Positions 23,575-33,987 are shown, counted from the stretch's first letter. The stretch: DNA of 64,000 nucleotides from Paramoeba atlantica (GCA_977017575.1 CDRNVI010000164.1:430399-494398), one strand, 5' to 3'. Notes: generated by a model not told the origin, from the letters alone. A program made the numbers and translations.

Positions 23575-25113
23575 TCAAGAAGCCACAGATTGTGCAGAAG
23601 AAGAGAATGTCACATTCCGTGCCGAAACAGTTTGAAGCATCCTTTTCAATTTCGGGGAAAGAAGCGCAACTCCAAAACAAGCAAGCAAGGAAAAAATAAC
23701 ATTCAAAATAAAAACTTGAGTACCTCCCCAAAACTCAAGCGCAATGGACATCCAAACAGGCCCAACAACCATCGAAAAAGAACCAGTACTTTTAAGCATG
23801 AGAACTCGACGAGCAGCATCTTCTGGGCTCATCCAGAGCATGATCTTTGAGTAGATATGACTTAAAGTCACAAAAGAAAGGTGGTAAGCCACAGAAATTA
23901 ATAAACATCCAACAATAAAACGCCACTGAGGCACATAATGGCTATTTCCGGTCTCGAGTGAGGGTCCTAAGCAAGCACAACCTGAATCAAGGCGGGTTGA
24001 ATCACCACCATCCGTAATATCACACTCACTTCCAGATTGAAAGTGAAATGGAACGAGTGCCAAGTATCCTAAACCAAGAATAAGCAAACTGGGGATGCAA
24101 GTGAAGAGTTCTGATACACGTTCATTGAATACTTCGATCATAATATACGAGAAAGCTGACACAGTTCCTGAAACCGCAAAGAAGATTGCATTCGAAAATT
24201 CTTCCCATCCATAACACGACAACGTAAATGGGATGACCATCACCTCAAACATACAACTATTCATAAAAACGAAAAAATAGATCACCATTAAAACACTCAA
24301 TAAGGAGCTGGCAGGAACAAAACGCTGCACACCCTCACCAAAGGCATCAAACGTTGAAATCAGAAATTCCTCTTCAGATTTGGAAGTCGAAAATTTGGTA
24401 TTTAAAACAACAATCCCACAACTGAGAGTTAAACAAGCAGATAAAAGACCAGGAATTGTCCACCCATTGAAGAGAATTGGTCCAAGAGAAGAATCTCTTG
24501 AAATAAACGATAAAGCGGCTGTCAAAGAAGGCCCAACTACCAGACTTACAGCTGAATAGAGACTTAAATTCTCCACAGCATGTGAAGAAAATTCATTTTG
24601 TGTCATCTCTGAAACATACTCTTGAATTAAATCAAGATAACTTGATCCAAAACCAGAGATGAAACGTGCGATGAACAAAACCCACATCTCCGGAGCTATA
24701 AAATAGAGAAAATCTCCCAATGAACAGATAAAGAAAGACAAAGAAAGAAAGATCGACCACTTTTCTGGATATTTTCGATACAAATACAATGAAACAGAAG
24801 ATCCCAACATCTGTCCAAAGAAGTAAAGCGCCAACGAAAAGCCAACATAAGAAGGAGTAGAACCCTCAAAATAGAGAAATCGAAACCAAACAGAAGGAGT
24901 AATGGAAGAACTTCCAACACCACTAATAAACAAAATCCAAGAAAGAATTTGAAGATTCTTTTGTGATTCTTTTGTTGAAGTTGAAATAGGATCCAAAGAT
25001 GTTGCAAGATTTGACTCTTCCTCTCCGATGTTGTATGACGCTGTTGGTGTGTGTGTTTCTCTTTTTAATATTTTTCGAACCACAGGGATCGAGTTCAAAT
25101 TAACGTTATCCAT
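23575..25113 (-). CDS. Major facilitator superfamily transporter, MFSD8-like
   Basis: Single-exon gene of 512 aa. A hydrophilic N-terminus of about 50 residues precedes roughly 12 hydrophobic segments. Loop motifs fit the MFS fold: SLYLYRKYPEKWS between TM2 and TM3, ARFISGFGSSYLDLIQEYVSE in TM4-5, and YSKIMLWMSPEDAARRV followed by KSTGSFSMVVGPVW late in the protein. The latter resembles the MFSD8/CLN7 lysosomal family (YSKILGP). A lumenal loop has paired cysteines (SGCACLGP). An endolysosomal location and solute export are inferred; the substrate cannot be read from the sequence. Confidence 0.75.
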   Translation of the reverse strand: MDNVNLNSIPVVRKILKRETHTPTASYNIGEEESNLATSLDPISTSTKESQKNLQILSWILFISGVGSSSITPSVWFRFLYFEGSTPSYVGFSLALYFFGQMLGSSVSLYLYRKYPEKWSIFLSLSFFICSLGDFLYFIAPEMWVLFIARFISGFGSSYLDLIQEYVSEMTQNEFSSHAVENLSLYSAVSLVVGPSLTAALSFISRDSSLGPILFNGWTIPGLLSACLTLSCGIVVLNTKFSTSKSEEEFLISTFDAFGEGVQRFVPASSLLSVLMVIYFFVFMNSCMFEVMVIPFTLSCYGWEEFSNAIFFAVSGTVSAFSYIMIEVFNERVSELFTCIPSLLILGLGYLALVPFHFQSGSECDITDGGDSTRLDSGCACLGPSLETGNSHYVPQWRFIVGCLLISVAYHLSFVTLSHIYSKIMLWMSPEDAARRVLMLKSTGSFSMVVGPVWMSIALEFWGGTQVFILNVIFSLLACFGVALLSPKLKRMLQTVSARNVTFSSSAQSVAS

Positions 25114-25400
25114 TTTCTCTCTCCCCTTTTTTTACTCTCCCTTTTTCTTGAATCAACCTTCTCTCTCTCTCTCTCTCTTCTCTCTCCTTCTCTCTTTCTC
25201 TCTCTCTTTCCCTCTCCTTCGTTTTTTCCGTCCAAAAATCGACGGAAGAAAACACAACACAGAAAATTCCTCTCTTTTCTTGTCGCTAAAAAAAATTTTA
25301 GGGTTCTTTTTCTTTTTTCGATTATTTTCTTTCATTGTCAGTAGAGGGGTGGTCAACACAATGCTCACCCAAAGAAGCTAATTTCAATTTAATTTTGAGA

Positions 25401-26789
25401 TTATTTTTTGTACCTGTTTCGCCCTTTTCTGGTCTCTTGTTTTCTTTTTTGTCCCATCGAAAGAGAAAGCTGCTTGCGGGCTTTTCGAGCTTTCAAAATG
25501 CTCATTTGTTGTGGGGAAGCACCCAAACGAATCTCTTCTTCAACACAACTTTGAAAACTGTCAAGGAGCAAGATGTCAAGATTCACAAGATTTGTACATT
25601 TCACTTTGTTGGCTTCTAATTCATGAGAATATGGAAATTGAATCATTAATATCTTCCCCAAATAATCTTTGACATCAACATTTGCCATAATCGTTCGGAA
25701 AGAGTTGAAAGAGTTGCGGTTGGAAGAATGAAAACGAGAAAAAGCAATCAAAACTGAAAATGAAGAAAAAGGAGTCCCAATGAAATCATCTGATCTCAAT
25801 CCAAGTTCAAAATCTAATTGTCCTTTCACATCAGTGAATTGTTCTTCTGTTAAAATATTATCAGATCCATCTTTCAAAAGAAGAGTTTCTTTCGAATGTA
25901 ATTGGTAAAATACATTTCCCCCACTACAACTCTCCAAAACATTCATCACTTTTCCAATATTGGAATCACCAAGTACAAGGAGATGAACTATTCGTGATTC
26001 ATTGCGATGAAGACCACCACCACCAGATATTCTGTTGCTCACTAACTTGATCTCTTTCAACATCTCTTCACAATACTTTTGAGAAGTAAGAGCATGAACT
26101 GTTGATTTCACAAAATCTTCGTCCAAACGCCAATGTATCGCAATTGTCACGTTTTGTTTGGTCTCTTTCTTGAAAGAAGAAATAATCTTTGAAGCTCCAA
26201 TCTTAAACTTATGAGCACTTTGGAAAGCATCATTCACACTCTTCAATAATCTGATTGATTCTTTCGTATTTGGAATCAATTTTAAGCAACAATCATTTGG
26301 ATGTTCTCCAAAAGAGCAAACACTTGAGTTATCCAAGCACCGTCGAGCAAAATTTTGATGCAGAAGTTCCAAATGAGAAGCAGCATTCGGCCAGAATCTC
26401 GAAATGGTTCGAAAAGTTTGAGAAGTTGAGTCTGTGTCATATCCTTGTTTTTGTTCAACAACAGAAACACCAACGTTCTTCAAAGTCTCAAGAGTTCGTT
26501 TCTCATCATACACATCCCAAAGAGAAGGTCCTCTCTCGAAAGTGGTGGAACATCTGACGCTGTCGTTGCACTTCCTTCGGCTGTAAACGTGTGTTGGAAG
26601 TTCGACTGAAGCACCAAGAAGAGTGGCGAGAGTAATGTCTTGAACGATTCTCATTCTTTGGTTATTTAATCCTTTCATGAGCATTGGAATGTGAATCACA
26701 CCAGTACCAGAAGAAGAATGTGGGGAGAGTGAGATGAGGAACATCAAAACCACAAAACAGATTCGAATCAATCTCTTCACATCACACAT
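25401..26789 (-). CDS. GDP-fucose O-fucosyltransferase-like protein
   Basis: Single-exon gene of 462 aa starting at the ATG at 26789, chosen because a signal peptide or anchor follows at once (RICFVVLMFLISLS). Motifs typical of O-FucT-fold enzymes are present: IAIHWRLDEDFV in place of the HxRxExDF motif, VHLLVLGDSNIGKV, and DFELGLRSDDFIGTPFSSFS near the C-terminus, where the donor-binding region lies. Several lumenal cysteines and N-glycosylation sites occur. It probably acts in the ER or Golgi on secreted proteins. The acceptor is unknown, and membership in the POFUT1/2 groups versus a plant-type group is not resolved. The tail is basic (KRKQETRKGRNR). Confidence 0.68.
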   Translation of the reverse strand: MCDVKRLIRICFVVLMFLISLSPHSSSGTGVIHIPMLMKGLNNQRMRIVQDITLATLLGASVELPTHVYSRRKCNDSVRCSTTFERGPSLWDVYDEKRTLETLKNVGVSVVEQKQGYDTDSTSQTFRTISRFWPNAASHLELLHQNFARRCLDNSSVCSFGEHPNDCCLKLIPNTKESIRLLKSVNDAFQSAHKFKIGASKIISSFKKETKQNVTIAIHWRLDEDFVKSTVHALTSQKYCEEMLKEIKLVSNRISGGGGLHRNESRIVHLLVLGDSNIGKVMNVLESCSGGNVFYQLHSKETLLLKDGSDNILTEEQFTDVKGQLDFELGLRSDDFIGTPFSSFSVLIAFSRFHSSNRNSFNSFRTIMANVDVKDYLGKILMIQFPYSHELEANKVKCTNLVNLDILLLDSFQSCVEEEIRLGASPQQMSILKARKARKQLSLSMGQKRKQETRKGRNRYKK

Positions 26790-27226
26790 TGAAAAACCAT
26801 TGCAAAAACAAAACAAAAAGAGAAAACAGAACGAGAGAAGAGAAAAGAAAAAAACAAACAAACAGAAACCAAACAAATGACAACAGAAAAACAGAAAAAC
26901 ACAAAAAAGAGAGGGAGACACCAAAGAGGACACCTTTATTCGACTTGAAGAGCCTCCCAAGTTTCTTGTTCTCTCTCTTTTGGTTGAGTCGAACAATGAT
27001 GATATTTGGTGGCTCTGTTTTCAGATATTTATCATCACATATTTTCGAAAAGTATTCGGGTGTCTTGATTTCGAACTTTGTTGTTTGTGCACACAAAGCA
27101 CTAAATGTTTCAAGACATCTCTTTTTGTTTTGTTTCTATTGAACAAAAATAAAACGATGAATTGAATAATTAGAATTAGAATACTTCTCTGTTCTTTGAC
27201 ATTGAGTGTTAATCAGAGGACTCTTC
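26790..27226. other. Intergenic spacer
   Basis: This 437-bp stretch lies upstream of the fucosyltransferase-like gene and downstream of the eEF1B gene. The left part (26790-26930) is a long AAACAAAA-rich tract, the likely leader. No gene was recognised. Confidence 0.35.
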
Positions 27227-28625
27227 TTACAATTTAGAGAAAGCCACAATATCAGTACTTTGCACTTCATCCTCAAATTCCGCAATTTTGTCTTGTAAAT
27301 CATCAACAGACACAAGTTTGTCGACAACGTGAAGCATAATGCAAAGTTTGAAGAGACCGAAAGCAACAGGCTTCTTCTCAGAACTCTTCCACTCCAATCC
27401 TTCCATCTCAATTCCACGAATCTTTTGTTCCAGAGCATCCAAATCAGTTTCGCTGTCCCAAGGTTTCACATCAAGAACAATCACAGACTTTTCAATGATA
27501 ATTTGACCTTTCGCTTCTTTGGTAGCCTTGGATTCGTCAGCAATTCTTTGAATCTCAGCTTCATATTCAAGATCTTCCTCATCGTCAAAAACATTTAAGT
27601 CTTCGTCTTCCTCCTCTCCAGCAGCAGCAACAGCATCACAGGAACGATTGCAAGGAGATTTTTCTCCAGCAAGGACAACACCACCAAGAACACCAACCAC
27701 TGCTTCTTGGCTCACAACATTCTTGAACCACTGAAGGGTGTTCTTGAAGATTTGTTGGATTGTCCCATCAAAGACAGTTCGGTATCCCTCAACCAAAGAA
27801 CAAGCAACAACAATGTCAGCCAAAGTAAGGGAGTCTCCAACCAAATAGATTTTCCCCTTCAAGTGATTGTTCAGAGCACCCAACACTTTTCTGTCGACAA
27901 AAAGGGTTGGGGGTGAAAAGAATTCTTGAGATTCACGAGGTGATGAAAATGTTCGAACAAAAATCAAAAAAAAAACTAACTTGGAATAGAGACACTTTTC
28001 TCGGTGGTTGATGGAGCTTTCCCTGTTGGCCCAGACCCAGGAAGAAAAGGGACAGTTAATTTCAGAAGCAAATAGTATCCAAGACTCAACTTGTGCCTTT
28101 CAAAATCCTTGATTTTAGAAGAAAAAAAAAGATGGAGAGAGAGAAAGAAAATCAAAAAATGAATGAAGAAAATTGAACCGATTCAATGTCGTTGTTTCCG
28201 AACAATTTTGAAGGATTTTCATTCGCACGAGCGACTGAAAACATGAGATTACTTTTTTTAAACTGAAAAAAGAGAGAAGGAAGAACATTGCAAAAGAAAG
28301 AAATGATTGTGGGGTAAGAGAAGCGAACCGAAACGAGCAATTGCGTTGCTTTCAAAGAGACTTCCATGTTCAGTTTCCAAAACAGGGGTCTTCTTGAAGG
28401 GAGTATCAACTGGATATCCCTTCTTGGGATCACGTTCCACTTCAACAACCTTGATTTCAACTTTGCTGTATGAGGCAGCAATCAAAATCTTGGCGGTCAA
28501 ATGGCATCCTTTTGGAGCTTTCAGTATCTGTGGGTCAAAACAGAAAATGAGGAGGTGTGAATGAAAAAACAGAAAAAAGGGGATTGACTCATTTCAAAAA
28601 AAAACTGAACTCTTACCAAAGCCAT
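27227..28625 (-). CDS. eEF1B: gamma-type GST domain fused to beta-type exchange domain
   Basis: Five exons, 28625-28617, 28527-28329, 28234-28179, 28107-27981 and 27924-27227, give 362 aa. Residues 1-75 form a GST-N domain of eEF1B-gamma type (ILIAASYSKVEIKVVEVE; TPVLETEHGSLFESNAIARF). Residues about 80-215 form GST-C, with YLVGDSLTLADIVVACSL. After an acidic linker (DEDLNVFDDEEDLEYE) the last 90 residues are the EF-1 guanine-nucleotide-exchange domain (VIVLDVKPWDSETDLDAL; DKIAEFEDEVQSTDIVAF). It recharges eEF1A with GTP during elongation. The gamma-specific C-terminal domain is missing. The nine-base first exon encodes only MAL. Confidence 0.87.
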
Positions 28626-28950
28626 CTCTCTTGTCTAGCGCTGAAAGGAGAGGAAGGGAAAGAAGAACGAAACAAAGGAGGTGCGAACTTCATCGTTTTT
28701 TTCCAACACTTTTCGCTTTTTCACCAAAACAACAAAAACCGCCCAAAACCACTTCAAAACAACCCCTCCTCCTTTCCTCTGTTTCTTCGTTTTTATTTTT
28801 GATCACAACACCCCACCAGTTTTTGATGTTGGGTTTTGGGTCCAAATTCAAAAGGAATGGGACTTATTGTTTTTTCAACCAATTATATTTTGAGGTTTTT
28901 GATCAAAAGGATTGGTCTTGTTTTCTTTTTACAATCTTTTTTTTTTGAAA
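28626..28950. repeat. Downstream flank of paralogue A, duplicated after paralogue B
   Basis: From about 28800 to 28950 the sequence (TTGGGTTTTGGGTCC, GGAATGGGACTTATTG and more) is nearly identical to 29815-29960, downstream of paralogue B. This marks the tandem duplication unit as about 1.0 kb. The rest is the leader of the eEF1B gene. Confidence 0.7.
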
Positions 28951-29585
28951 CTAACCAATTGCCCGTTTGATTGTGGTGAAATTAGTTCCAAAATGACCAA
29001 ACTGTGAAATATTTTCATCACACCAATGACCCCTAAAATGGTCTTCAAATATTTTCCCACAAACTCGACAGGAAATTCCAAAGTGAGCTCCATCACAAAA
29101 AGTATCACAATCGTTTTGATGGGACAGAGAAAAATCCCCTCTGGCATTAGTTTCCAAACAATTATGACCGCTGTGATAACCAAAAGATCTTCGACAAACA
29201 AGACAATTTCTTCCTTTGTGTGACTTTTCACAACGTGCATCACACACCTCATCTACATCAAATCAAAATTAACACAAGATATTGGAAAGAGAGGGCAAGG
29301 AATCCCAAAAAGAAAACCTTTGGGAGCGAGTGGCTCATTCCCTTTCTCGTAATCCCACATCAATGTCGAATTCCCCTTATTTACTCCGCGTGCTTTGTGG
29401 TTCTGCAAATGTTGAATGAATCTCTGTTGAATGAGAATGAACGAAAAGAAGGGAGGAAATACCTGTGGGAACTCTTTGGGAGCTGGTACAGACCGAGGTT
29501 GATCAAGATTTTCCTCGATCACTTCCTCTGAGACAACTTTTTCTTGATGTTTTCGAAAAGAATTCCTTCGGAGAGCATTTCCCAT
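28951..29585 (-). CDS. Cys/His-rich double-module protein, paralogue A
   Basis: Three exons, 29585-29463, 29423-29318 and 29252-28951, give 176 aa. The protein starts MGNALRRNSF, a possible N-myristoylation signal. A charged linker and the conserved MWDYEKGNEPLAPK follow. The last exon holds two copies of one module, C-D-x2-C-x3-H-x-G-x2-C-x-V-C-x3-F-x2-H-x(2,3)-H-x-C. The core of copy 1 reads CLVCRRSFGYHSGHNC; that of copy 2 reads CRVCGKIFEDHFRGHWC. Spacing suggests zinc binding. I do not recognise the family. The first intron is only 39 nt. It is the leftmost of five intact paralogues with the same intron positions and phases. Confidence 0.75.
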
Positions 29586-29962
29586 TATCTTCTCCAACAG
29601 GTAATAAAAAAAAGTCTCAGTTCCACCAACCGAAAAAAAATTAGTGTGTTTTTGAGCCAACCCAAATTTGGTGATCCAATAATGTTTGCTCTCTCAAGTC
29701 AAGATGAAAGGATCGGGGGGAAACAAAGAGGCGGGACTTTATTGTTTTTTTTTCTAACTCTTTTTACTTTTTCACCAAAACTCCTCCTCTCTTTTTCTTC
29801 GTTTTTATTTTCCACAAAGCCCCCACATCAGTTTTTGTTGTTGGGTTTTGGGTCCAAATTCAAAAGGAATGGGACTTATTGTTTTTTCAACCAATTATAT
29901 TTTGGGATCTGATCAAAAGGATTGATCTTGTTTTCTTTTTACAATCTTTTTTTTTTTTGAAA

Positions 29963-30611
29963 CTAACCAATTGCCCGTTTGATTGTGGTGAAATTAACTC
30001 CAAAATTACCAAACTGTGAAATCTTTTCATCACACCAATGACCCTCAAAATGCTTTTCAAATATTTTACCACAAACTCGACAGGAAATTCCAAAATGAAC
30101 TCCATCACAAAAAGTATCACAATCATTTTGATGGGACAGAGAAAAATTCCCTCTGGCACTAGTTTCCAAACAATCATGACCACCATGATAACCAAAAGAT
30201 CTTCGACAAACAAGACAATTTCTTCCTTTGTGTGACTTTTCACAACGTGCATCACACACCTCATCTACATCAAATCAAAATTAACACAAGATATTGGAAA
30301 GAGAGGGCAAGGAATCCCAAAAAGAAAACCTTTGGGAGTGAGTGGCTCATTCCCTTTCTCGTAATCCCACATCAATGTCGAATTCCCCTCATTTACTCCG
30401 CGTGCTTTGTGGTTCTGCAAATGTTGAATGAATCTCTGTTGAATGAGAATGAATGAAAGAAGGGAGGAAATACCTGTGGGAACTCTTTGGGAGGCGCCAA
30501 AGATCCAGGTCGAAGAGAAACAGGTCGATCAAGATTTTCCTCGATCACTTCCTCTGGACCCACTTTTTCTTGGTGTTTTCGAAAAGAATTCCTTCGGAGA
30601 GCATTTCCCAT
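29963..30611 (-). CDS. Cys/His-rich double-module protein, paralogue B
   Basis: Three exons, 30611-30474, 30435-30330 and 30264-29963, give 181 aa. It is very close to paralogue A, with five extra residues in exon 1 (PVSLRPGSLAPP region) and a few substitutions in the last exon. All module cysteines and histidines are kept. It is divergent to paralogue C, 183 bp away; the shared spacer holds an imperfect palindrome around AATTATTTTGCT and AGCAAAATTATT. Function unknown. Confidence 0.75.
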
Positions 30612-30794
30612 TATCTTCTCCAACAGAGAATAAATTTTTTAAAAAAGAGTCTCAGTTCTTTCACCAACCAACCGAAAAAAATTGGTGTGTTTTTGAGCCA
30701 ACCCAAATTTGGTTACCAATAATTATTTTGCTCTTTCGCTTGAAACGGTTGCACCGAAAGCAAAATTATTTTTTGGGAGGTTGGTTGGGTGAGA
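30612..30794. promoter_or_regulatory. Divergent promoter of paralogues B and C, palindromic
   Basis: This 183-bp spacer is the centre of the inverted array. It contains AATAATTATTTTGCT...AGCAAAATTATT and, flanking it, CCAACCAACC / GGTTGGTTGG inverted words. The same A/T-rich block with AGCAAAATTATTTTTTGGGAGG recurs directly upstream of paralogue E, so it is likely the shared promoter element. Confidence 0.5.
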
Positions 30795-31448
30795 ATGGGA
30801 AATGTTCTCCGAAGATACTCTTTTCAGGAGCATCAAGAAAACTCAGAGGTGGTGATCGAGGAAAATCTTGATCTTTCTCCTGGACCTGACCACAATCCCA
30901 AAAATCTCAAAGAGTTCCCAAAGGTATTTCCTTCCTTCTTTCATTCATCTTCAAAAAAAACAAGGCCACCAGAGATTCAACTTTCGAAAACAGAACCACA
31001 AAGGATATGGAGTCAATCGAAAGAACAGCATAATAATGTGGGACTACGAAAAAGGGAATGATCCTCTCGCTCCCAAAGGTTTTCATTCTTTTGAACTTCC
31101 CTCTCTTTTTCGATTCACACTATCTTAGATGAGGTGTGTGATGCACGTTGTACAAAGTATCATAAAGGAAGAAATTGTCTTGTTTGTCGAAAATCTTTTG
31201 GTTATCACAGTGGTTCGCAGGTCCATGATTGCCCAGAGCCGGAGCACAACGCCAGAGCAAATTTTTCTTTAGCCCATCAAACCAATTGTGATACCTTTTG
31301 TGATGGAGTTCATTTTGGAATTTCATGTCGAGTTTGTGGTAAAAAATTTAAAGACCATTTTAGGGGACATTGGTGTGACGAAAAGCTTTCACAGTATGGT
31401 CATTTTGGAACTAATTATTTCACAACAATCAAACGGGCAGTTCGTTAG
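30795..31448 (+). CDS. Cys/His-rich double-module protein, paralogue C
   Basis: Three exons, 30795-30923, 30973-31078 and 31129-31448, give 184 aa. The N-terminus is MGNVLRRYSF. Exon 2 encodes RFNFRKQNHKGYGVNRK and MWDYEKGN. Exon 3 holds both modules, with a longer spacer between the histidines of module 1 (HSGSQVHDC). The C-terminus IKRAVR replaces the IKRAIG of A and B. Plus-strand copies C, D and E form one subgroup and minus-strand copies A and B another, as judged by shared indels. Confidence 0.75.
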
Positions 31449-31526
31449 GATATTCATTGTAAAAAGAGTCTTTCACTAATTCATAATAAAATGTTGTGTG
31501 ATGATTCTTTTCTTTTTGGGGGATCC

Positions 31527-31604
31527 GATTTTCCTCAATCACTTCCTCTGAGACCACTTTTGGTGTGTTTTCGAAAACAAATCCTTCAAAGACCTTTTTC
31601 CCAT
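31527..31604 (-). pseudogene. Truncated exon-1 fragment of the Cys/His-rich family
   Basis: On the minus strand, inverted relative to its neighbours, an ATGGGAAA start is followed by degenerate exon-1 sequence (related to FRKHQEKVVSEEVIEEN). It breaks off at GAGGAAAATC into the GGATCC-containing flank that follows paralogues C, D and E. No exon 2 or 3 follows. It is the remnant of a sixth copy and shows that the locus has been rearranged. Confidence 0.6.
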
Positions 31605-31724
31605 TCTCTTCTCCAACAGACAGAGAAAATTTGGCTGTCTGTTTTGCGCCAGAAGCCAAATTTGGTGAATCAATAATTTTTTTTTGGGGGGGGGTTGGTT
31701 GGTTGGTTGGTTGGTTGGGCGAGA

Positions 31725-32401
31725 ATGGGAAATGTTCTCCGAAGAAAGTCTCTTCAGAAACATCAAGAAAACTCAGAGGAGGAGATCGAGGAAAATCTTG
31801 ATCGACCTGTTTTTCTTGGTCCTGACCACATTCCCGAGTTCCCCCAGGTATTTCCTTCTTTTTCTTCATCTTCATTCAAAAAAAAACAAAGGCCACCAGA
31901 CATTCAATTTTCGAAAACAGAACCACAAAGGATCTGGAGTAAATAAGAAGAATTCGACATTGATGTGGGACTACGAGAAAGGGAATAAACCACTCGCTCC
32001 CAAAGGTTTTTTTTCGTTCATTCCTTTGAACAGGTCATCCTCTCTCTTTTTCGATTCACACTATCGTAGATAAGGTGTGCGATGCACGTTGTCAAAAGTA
32101 TCATAAAGGAAGAAATTGTCTTGTTTGTCGAAAATCTTTTGGTTATCATAGCGGTAATTCTTTCCATAGTTGCCCGGTGCCAGGGCACAAGACCAGAGGG
32201 GATTTTTCTTTAGCCCATCAAACCAATTGTGATACTTTTTGTGATGGAGTTCATTTTGGAATTTCTTGTCGAGTTTGTGGTAAAATATTTGAAGACCATT
32301 TTGAGGGACATTGGTGTGATGAAAAGCTTTCACAGTATGGTATTTTTGGAACTAATTTTGGAACTAATCATTTCATAACAATCAAACGGGCAGTTCGTTA
32401 G
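31725..32401 (+). CDS. Cys/His-rich double-module protein, paralogue D
   Basis: Three exons, 31725-31847, 31900-32005 and 32070-32401, give 186 aa. Exon 1 starts MGNVLRRKSL. Exon 2 encodes TFNFRKQNHKGSGVNKK. Both modules are complete, with CRVCGKIFEDHFEGHWC in module 2 and an extra FGTN duplication near the C-terminus (FGTNFGTNHF). A (GGTT)n run of about 25 bp lies just upstream of the start. Confidence 0.75.
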
Positions 32402-32490
32402 GATATTCATTGTAAAAAGAGTCTTTCACTAATTCATAATAAAATGTTGTGTGAGGATTCTTTTCTTTTTTTTTTTTTTTTTTTGGGGGA

Positions 32491-32644
32491 TCCGATTTTC
32501 CTCCAACAAAAACGGATTCTCAAGGAAGAGTCTCTTTTCGAAAGAAAGGAACAAGACATTTTGGGATTTGAAGTCTTCCATTTGAATCTTTTGAGAGAAA
32601 CGGGGGTGAGCCAAAAAAAATCTCGTCCTTGAGATTATTTGAAA
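32491..32644 (-). pseudogene. Duplicated 3' end of the seryl-tRNA synthetase gene
   Basis: About 150 bp downstream of paralogue D are nearly identical to 33461-33612, which contains the last exon and part of the last intron of the seryl-tRNA synthetase gene. The copy has no further upstream exons and so is a fragment. It shows that the unit duplicated between D and E included the neighbouring synthetase 3' end. Confidence 0.7.
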
Positions 32645-32719
32645 TTTGGGTACCAATAATTATTTTGCTCTATTTGAAACACCGAAAAGCAAAATTATTT
32701 TTTGGGAGGTTGGGTGAGA

Positions 32720-33397
32720 ATGGGAAATGTTCTCCAAAGAAACTCTTTTCAGGAGCATCAAGAAAACTCAGAGGTGGTGATCGAGGAAAATCTTGATCTT
32801 TCTCCTGGACCTGACCACAATCCCAAAAATCTCAAAGAGTTCCCAAAGGTATTTCCTTCCTTCTTTCATTCATCTTCAAAAAAAACAAGGCCACCAGAGA
32901 TTCAACTTTCGAAAACAGAACCACAAAGGATATGGAGTCAATCGAAAGAATGAGGTAATGATGTGGGACTACGAGAAAGGGAATAAACCACTCGCTCCCA
33001 AAGGTTTTTTTTCGTTCATTCCTTTGAACAGATCAGCCTCTTTTTTTCAATTCACACTATCGTAGATAAGGTGTGCGATGCACGTTGTCAAAAGGACCAT
33101 AAAGGAAGAAATTGTCTTGTTTGTCGAAAATCTTTTGGTTTCCACACCGGTTTGCATATCCATGATTGCCTAAATACCAATACCAGAGCAAATTTTTCTT
33201 TAGCCCATCAAACCAATTGTGATACTTTTTGTGATGGAGTTCATTTTGGAATTTCATGTCGAATTTGTGGCAAAATATTTGAAGACCATTTTGAGGGTCA
33301 TTGGTGTGATGAAAAGCTTTCACAGTATGGTCGTTTTGGAACTAATTATTTCACAACAATCAAACGGGCAGTTCGTCAGGATATTTATTCATTGTAA
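32720..33397 (+). CDS. Cys/His-rich double-module protein, paralogue E
   Basis: Three exons, 32720-32848, 32898-33003 and 33066-33397, give 188 aa. Exon 1 appears identical to that of paralogue C and exon 2 nearly so, implying recent duplication or gene conversion. Module 1 has HTGLHIHDC and module 2 CRICGKIFEDHFEGHWC. The C-terminus is slightly extended (QDIYSL). The stop lies 91 bp from the convergent seryl-tRNA synthetase stop. Confidence 0.75.
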
Positions 33398-33488
33398 AAA
33401 GAGTCTTTCACTAATTCATAATAAAATGTTGTGTGATGATTCTTTTCTTTTTGGGGGGATCCGATTTTCCTCCAACAAAAACGGATTC

Positions 33489-33944
33489 TCAAGGAAGAGT
33501 CTCTTTTCGAAAGAAAGGAACAAGACATTTTGGGATTTGAATTCTTCCATTTGAATCCTTTTGAGAGAGAACAGGGGTGAGCCAAAAAAAAATCTCGTCC
33601 TTGCGATTATTTGAAAGAAGCCAACCTGACATTGTTCAAGAATTGATAAGATAATCCGAGGAACGGCCAAGGCAGTGGCATTCACGATGTGAACAAAAGG
33701 ATGTTTTCTTTCAGCTGATTTTTCTTTTTGGCGGATGTTCAGTCTCCGACTGAGAAGGAAAAAAAGAACAAACACACGGAAAAAAAAAATCAGCAATCAT
33801 ATTTTTCAGGGTCAAATGTTTCGAAAAACAGAAGAAAAACCTTTGATAATCAGTACAATTTGAAGCGCTTGTGACCTCCCCATATTTGTTGAAAGAGGGC
33901 ATCCACAATTCTGAGTCATATTTGTGATAGGCAGGTGCTGTTTC

Positions 33945-33987
<43 letters not shown>

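Noticed and set aside
28951-33397. The Cys/His-rich array as a transposable element
   Set aside because: Copies are spliced genes with conserved introns. No terminal repeats, target duplications, transposase or reverse-transcriptase motifs were seen.
32700-33400. LTR-type or virus-like element explaining the direct repeats around paralogues D and E
   Set aside because: The repeats are copies of a gene and of the synthetase 3' end. No polymerase, protease, integrase or capsid motifs were seen anywhere in the window.
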